This document shows, in pieces, positions 53,251 through 56,962 of a DNA stretch of 56,962 nucleotides. The first letter of the stretch is position 1, and each line of letters opens with the position of its first letter. A program made the position numbers and the translations under genes. The notes beneath the pieces were generated by a model. The model had not been told where the DNA came from and did not search any database. It saw nothing but the letters and a program-made list of their open reading frames with translations. The stretch lies in contig JBGAUA010000006.1 in the NCBI GenBank assembly GCA_044228875.1, positions 1 to 56,962 of the forward strand, read 5' to 3'. This DNA is from Epilinea sp044228875. Lineage in GTDB: Bacteria; Chloroflexota; Anaerolineae; Epilineales; Epilineaceae.

Positions 53251-53583
53251 TCAGGCTTCGTCGGTGCGCAGCACCATGTGGCGGATGACGCTCTCGTCAT
53301 AGCGGACGCCCCGGTCAAGCGCCTCGAGGGTCGCCGGCGTGCCGCTGAAGGTGAAGATGGCGTAGTAGCCCTCGTTGCGCCCCTTGATGGGGTAGGTCAG
53401 GCGGCGCGTCTTCCAGCCTTCCGTCGTGGCGACGATCGTGCCCTTGCGATCGACCATCTGGCCGCTCTCGCCCATCTCGGCGCCGTTCTCGGTGAGCAGG
53501 CCGGTCACCTTGCCCACGAACCCGTTGACGCCCTCATCACCCAGGCCGGGCTGCAGAATGAACATGGCTTCGTATGGATGCAT
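53251..53583 (-). CDS. rpsF: 30S ribosomal protein S6
   Basis: A 110-residue S6 of normal length. MHPYEAMFILQPG, RRLTYPIKGRNEGYYAIFTF and the C-terminal DESVIRHMVLR are diagnostic. S6 binds S18 and 16S rRNA in the platform. First gene of rpsF-ssb-rpsR-SurA-like. rplI, often the next gene after rpsR, is absent. The ATG at 53583 is chosen for its typical N-terminus; an ATG at 53604 would add seven residues. Confidence 0.96.
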   Translation of the reverse strand: MHPYEAMFILQPGLGDEGVNGFVGKVTGLLTENGAEMGESGQMVDRKGTIVATTEGWKTRRLTYPIKGRNEGYYAIFTFSGTPATLEALDRGVRYDESVIRHMVLRTDEA

Positions 53584-53609
53584 CGCTAGGAAAGTCCTTT
53601 CCATGGGTT

Positions 53610-53627
53610 TGCCCCCGGTATGGGGCA
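53610..53627 (-). promoter_or_regulatory. candidate S6:S18-binding hairpin in the rpsF leader
   Basis: The leader RNA contains UGCCCC-AUACCG-GGGGCA: a perfect 6-bp stem with a loop holding ACCG, about 27 bases before the rpsF start. Known rpsF leaders carry a structure with a conserved CCG that the S6:S18 complex binds to repress its own mRNA. Position and CCG fit; the full conserved shape was not confirmed. Confidence 0.4.
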
Positions 53628-53679
53628 GAAAGGTAGGTCTGTCGCGGTCATCGCTGCGACCGGACCCAGAACCTGGAGA

Positions 53680-53708
53680 TTAATAGCACGGGAGCGGCGA
53701 AGGACCAA
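53680..53708 (-). promoter_or_regulatory. candidate promoter for the rpsF operon
   Basis: On the minus strand TTGGTC (53708-53703), a 17-base spacer ending in TGC, and TATTAA (53685-53680) form a weak -35 with an extended -10. Transcription would begin near 53673, giving a 90-base leader that includes the CCG hairpin. Confidence 0.4.
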
Positions 53709-53795
53709 GCCGACGCCCAGAAGAGACCGCCCGGCGGTCCTGCGCCCCGCAGGCGGCCATCCGCGCCAGCGCACCGTAACACCTGCGACTGCTGA

Positions 53796-53818
53796 GCGGT
53801 TAATCGTATGCTAACCGC
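53796..53818. promoter_or_regulatory. inverted repeat in the divergent rpsF / NHL-VWA gap
   Basis: GCGGTTA and TAACCGC form a 7-bp inverted repeat with a 9-base spacer in the 309-base divergent gap. The spacing puts the two half-sites about 16 bases (one and a half turns) apart centre to centre, reasonable for a dimeric regulator. The protein that would bind is unknown. Confidence 0.4.
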
Positions 53819-53892
53819 GCGACGACCGACGACCATGGGGCGCCGCGCTTGTTGCCATATCGGCGTCGTCAAACGCCTGGGGGCTCGAATCC

Positions 53893-56800
53893 ATGAATGC
53901 TCCGCACCGGCTGTCTCGGTTGTCACGGCCGCGCGCTCGCGCCGCCGGGCTCAGCGCTGTCCTCGCGTTGGGCTTTCTCGCCGCGATCTCCGCAGCCGGC
54001 GAGCGCCCCCTGCGTGCCCAACCGGCGCCGCCCGCACTCAACTACCGCCTGCAGGCCACCTGGGAGAGCCAGCCGCCAGCTACCCATGTGGCCCTGGAAT
54101 GGCCGGAAGGGCATGTCAGCGGTGGTCTGGGGCAGAACCCCGAAAGTCGCGAGATCCTGGTCACCGACCTGAGCGACCACAGCCTGCGCGTCTACGCCCC
54201 CGACGGCCGTTTCCTGCGCCGCCTGGCCGGCTTCGGCATCGGCCCCGGCCAGCTGGCCGAACCTCGCGATGTGGACGGCCTGCCCGGCGGGCGCCTGGCG
54301 GTGGCCGACACGGGCAACAACCGCGTGCAGGTGCTGGCGGCCGACGGCGCGCCCCTGGCCAGCTGGGCGGTCAACGGGCCGCAGGGCCTGGAGGTGGTGC
54401 GCGACTGGATCTACGTCGTCTCCCGCCCCGACCGGCGGGTCTACGGCTTCAACGCCGATGGCGTCCTGCAGCGCAGCATCGACCTGAGCGGCCGCCTGAG
54501 CGCGCCGGAAGGCCTGGCCTACCGCGGCGACATGACCGGCGGCGGCGCGGGCGAACGCCCTACGGCCACCTTCGTGGTGGCCGACCCTCAGAGCGGCCAG
54601 GCCCTGGGCGTGCGCGACGAGGGCACGCAGCAGGTGACCCTCCTCGCCGCCCCGCCGCGCATGGTCATCGCCGCTCCCTGGTCCTACCAGGACGCACAGT
54701 ACTGGCTGATCGGCGCGGAGGCCAAGGGGCTGGTGATCAGCCATCCCAGCGGCGAGGTCGCGGCCGAACTGACCTTTGATCGCGTCGCCGACATCGAAAC
54801 CCTGTCCGACGGACCGGTGCTGTTGGCGGCAGGCTCGCAGGGCCTGGCCCTGGTGCCGGACCTGGCCTACGTCCTGCGGCAGGAGACCGACACCTTCGGG
54901 CGCCTGCTGGCCCCGCGGCGCATCGGGGTGGGAGCGGACGTGGTGCTGGGCGACGGGGCGCCGCGGGCCCAGATCTGGAGCCTGAGCGGCCATCCGCTGG
55001 CGGACCTGCGCTTCGACGCCGGCGACCCGCCCACGGTGCCGGAAGAAGACATCGCCGCCCCGGCGGACGTGGCGGCCGCCGGCCCCTGGCGCTTCGCGCT
55101 GTGGCGCAGCGGTCGCATCCGCCGCCTGGACCCAGCCACGGGTCTGGCGCCCACCTGGGCGCCGGAGGCCGGCGGAAGCCGCTGGATGGTGGGCCTGGGC
55201 GCGGCGGGCGACAGTCTGGCCAGCTTCGACCTGGCCAACCAGCAGGTGGTCTTCTTCGACCCCAACCTGCAGCCCACGGGCTTCTGGCCCACGGCGGCCG
55301 CCGGCTTCCTGGGCGCCGCGGACCTGGCGCTCTCGGCCGAGCGGGTGTTCATCATCGACCGCTACCGTTACCGCCTGACGGTCTGGAGTCGCGACGGACA
55401 GCTGCTGGCCCAGCAGACGATGGCCGCCCATCCGGAGCGGGTAGCCGCCGACGCCCAGGGCCGGGCCTTCGTCCTCACCCGCTCCGGCTGGGTGCTGGCC
55501 TTCGACGCCGCCGGCGCCCCCTTGGGCGCCTGGCCGGTGAAGGCGGGCGACGCCGAGCCCTCCGACCTGGCCCTGGACGGCGCGGGCCTGCTCTACGTGG
55601 CCGACGCCAAGGGCTTCGTGCAGGTCTTCGCCCCCGACACGGGCACGCCCGCCGGCCTGCCGCAGTTCGGCGGCGGGGGGCGCTGCGGGGCCATCGCCTT
55701 CAAGAGCGCGCAGCCCACGGAGGTGGAGCTTGGCCAGCCGGTGGAGGTGCAGCTGGTGGTCGACGGCAGCTGCCCCAGCGAGGACCAGAACGTGGACGTG
55801 GTCCTGACCCTGGACCGCTCGGGCTCGATGTACGGCCGCAAGATGCAGAGCGCACGGGACGGGGCCATCAACTTCGTCCTGAACGTGGACGGGCCGCGCT
55901 CGCGGGTGGGGGTGACCACCTTCTCCAACGGCGCGGAGGAGGTGGTGCCCTTGACGGAGGAGCGGGTGCGGGCCATCCGCGGCATCGCCGGCGTGGTGGC
56001 GGGCGGCAGCACGAACATCGTCGAGGGCCTGAGCCAGGCGCGGCAGACGATGAACCGGGCGGTGGTGCGCCCGGACCTGACCCGGGTGATCATCTTCCTG
56101 TCGGATGGGCGCCATTCCATCGGCGCGGTGCCCATCCGCCAGCTGGACGACGTGATCGCGGCCACCCGCAGTGACGGCATCCGCGTCTTCACGATCGGCC
56201 TGGGCGGCGACGCCGACCGCGACACGCTCCGCCGCATGGCCACGGACGCCACGCATTTCTACGTCAGCCCCACGGAGGACGAGCTGGGCGAGATCTACCA
56301 GCAGATCGCCGGGCGCATCGCGGCCACGCCGCTGTTCAAGGCGGTGGTGGTGAAGGACCGGGTGCCGGGCAACATGCAGTTCCTGCCGGGCACGGGTCGC
56401 CCCGTCGAGCCTGCCTGGGACGAGGCCTCGCGCACCCTCAGCTGGGATCTGGGCATGGTGCCGGAGCCGGGCTTCCGCCTGACCTACCAGCTGCTGCCCC
56501 TGCGCCCGGGGCTCTGGCCGACGAACGTGGACGCCTGGACGGAGCACGTGGACGGCCGCGACGCGCCGGGCCGGCTGGACTTCCCGGTGCCCTATGTGCG
56601 GATCAAGGGCTTCCTGCCCACCGATACGCCCACGCCAACGGACACGCCGAGCGCGACAGCCACGCCGACGGACACGCCCTCGCCCACGGTGACGCCGACT
56701 GCCACCCCCACCCTGACGCCGACGAGCAGCCCCACCCCCACGCACACCCTCACCGCCACGCCCAGCCCGCGGCCCAGCCGCACGCCCACGCGGCGGCCCA

Positions 56801-56962
56801 GGCCCATCTTCCTGCCCTTCGCCATGGTGGACCGCTGCACGCCGCAGACGCGGCTGAGCGACATCGTCCTGGTGCTGGACAGCAGCTCCAGCATGGAGTT
56901 CCCCACCCATGCGGGCGGCCCGAAGAAGCGCGAGGCGATGGTGGCGGCGGCCTCGGCCTTCC
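53893..56962 (+). CDS. secreted propeller-VWA-VWA protein (runs off the window)
   Basis: The frame is open from the ATG at 53893 to the window end: at least 1023 residues, no stop. A basic start and hydrophobic core (AGLSAVLALGFLAAISAAG) form a signal peptide. Residues 55-600 hold NHL-like blades (GGRLAVADTGNNRVQVL, LLYVADAKGFVQVF). VWA1 starts near 636 with LTLDRSGSM, Thr in GGSTNIVEGL and IIFLSDGRHSI. A Thr/Pro linker (about 909-970) leads to PIFLPFAMVDRC and a second VWA with LVLDSSSSM, cut by the window end. Domain order matches the protein at 444-3821 exactly. The strand opposite also reads as one long frame, but that is a shadow. No ribosome site is evident. Confidence 0.85.
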   Translation, partial: MNAPHRLSRLSRPRARAAGLSAVLALGFLAAISAAGERPLRAQPAPPALNYRLQATWESQPPATHVALEWPEGHVSGGLGQNPESREILVTDLSDHSLRVYAPDGRFLRRLAGFGIGPGQLAEPRDVDGLPGGRLAVADTGNNRVQVLAADGAPLASWAVNGPQGLEVVRDWIYVVSRPDRRVYGFNADGVLQRSIDLSGRLSAPEGLAYRGDMTGGGAGERPTATFVVADPQSGQALGVRDEGTQQVTLLAAPPRMVIAAPWSYQDAQYWLIGAEAKGLVISHPSGEVAAELTFDRVADIETLSDGPVLLAAGSQGLALVPDLAYVLRQETDTFGRLLAPRRIGVGADVVLGDGAPRAQIWSLSGHPLADLRFDAGDPPTVPEEDIAAPADVAAAGPWRFALWRSGRIRRLDPATGLAPTWAPEAGGSRWMVGLGAAGDSLASFDLANQQVVFFDPNLQPTGFWPTAAAGFLGAADLALSAERVFIIDRYRYRLTVWSRDGQLLAQQTMAAHPERVAADAQGRAFVLTRSGWVLAFDAAGAPLGAWPVKAGDAEPSDLALDGAGLLYVADAKGFVQVFAPDTGTPAGLPQFGGGGRCGAIAFKSAQPTEVELGQPVEVQLVVDGSCPSEDQNVDVVLTLDRSGSMYGRKMQSARDGAINFVLNVDGPRSRVGVTTFSNGAEEVVPLTEERVRAIRGIAGVVAGGSTNIVEGLSQARQTMNRAVVRPDLTRVIIFLSDGRHSIGAVPIRQLDDVIAATRSDGIRVFTIGLGGDADRDTLRRMATDATHFYVSPTEDELGEIYQQIAGRIAATPLFKAVVVKDRVPGNMQFLPGTGRPVEPAWDEASRTLSWDLGMVPEPGFRLTYQLLPLRPGLWPTNVDAWTEHVDGRDAPGRLDFPVPYVRIKGFLPTDTPTPTDTPSATATPTDTPSPTVTPTATPTLTPTSSPTPTHTLTATPSPRPSRTPTRRPRPIFLPFAMVDRCTPQTRLSDIVLVLDSSSSMEFPTHAGGPKKREAMVAAASAF

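Noticed and set aside
53923..56910. A 995-residue open frame on the minus strand
   Set aside because: It is the antisense shadow of the propeller-VWA gene on the plus strand. It is rich in Ala, Arg, Gly and His with no domain, while the plus strand shows clear VWA motifs.

Overview
The window is about 57 kb of very GC-rich bacterial chromosome. It is densely coded on both strands, with many 1-, 4- and 8-base gene overlaps. It most resembles a member of the Chloroflexota (Anaerolineae/Ardenticatenia-like). This is inferred from the many secreted beta-propeller and von Willebrand A (VWA) proteins with Thr/Pro-rich linkers, a recurring short YLPLVLK-like motif, orphan ECF sigma/anti-sigma modules, and an RND permease with a large internal repeat insertion. 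No rRNA, tRNA, CRISPR array, insertion sequence or prophage was recognised.

Layout. (1) 1-10 kb: a MazF-type toxin, a giant NHL-VWA-VWA secreted protein, and the coupled set glmS - GT4 glycosyltransferase - VanZ, then a propeller lipoprotein, a YkgJ-type Cys-cluster protein and a metallophosphoesterase. (2) 11-15 kb: dnaE. (3) 15-24.5 kb: a cellulose-synthase-like GT2 on the plus strand; then a long leftward series read from a consensus promoter at 24.5 kb: GT4 - fabV - class V aminotransferase - NHL protein - a broken BatA-like VWA gene - gamma carbonic anhydrase. (4) 24.5-32.8 kb: a large NHL protein, divergent from a polysaccharide-modification set (beta-helix protein, propeller lipoprotein, MBOAT acyltransferase, SGNH protein). 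(5) 32.8-39 kb: two divergent ECF sigma modules. One is coupled to a putative anti-sigma and a membrane-anchored peptide-type binding protein. The other has a classical zinc anti-sigma and a VWA protein. (6) 39-50.3 kb: rhomboid protease, a tiny Cas4-like membrane protein, a split YeeE/YedE transporter, the RND permease, a RibD/DHFR-like reductase, urocanate hydratase and an orphan histidine kinase. (7) 50.5-57 kb: the rpsF-ssb-rpsR operon with a SurA/PpiC-like protein, then a second NHL-VWA-VWA protein that runs off the window.

The dominant theme is the cell surface: sugar supply and glycosyl transfer, O-acylation, secreted propeller/VWA proteins, and envelope-sensing regulators. The best candidates for something undescribed are the shared YLPL/FLPL motif, the 19-residue repeat array inside the RND permease, the sigma / anti-sigma / binding-protein unit, and the Gly-rich repeat extension on ribosomal protein S18. 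All functional calls come from reading motifs; no database search was run.
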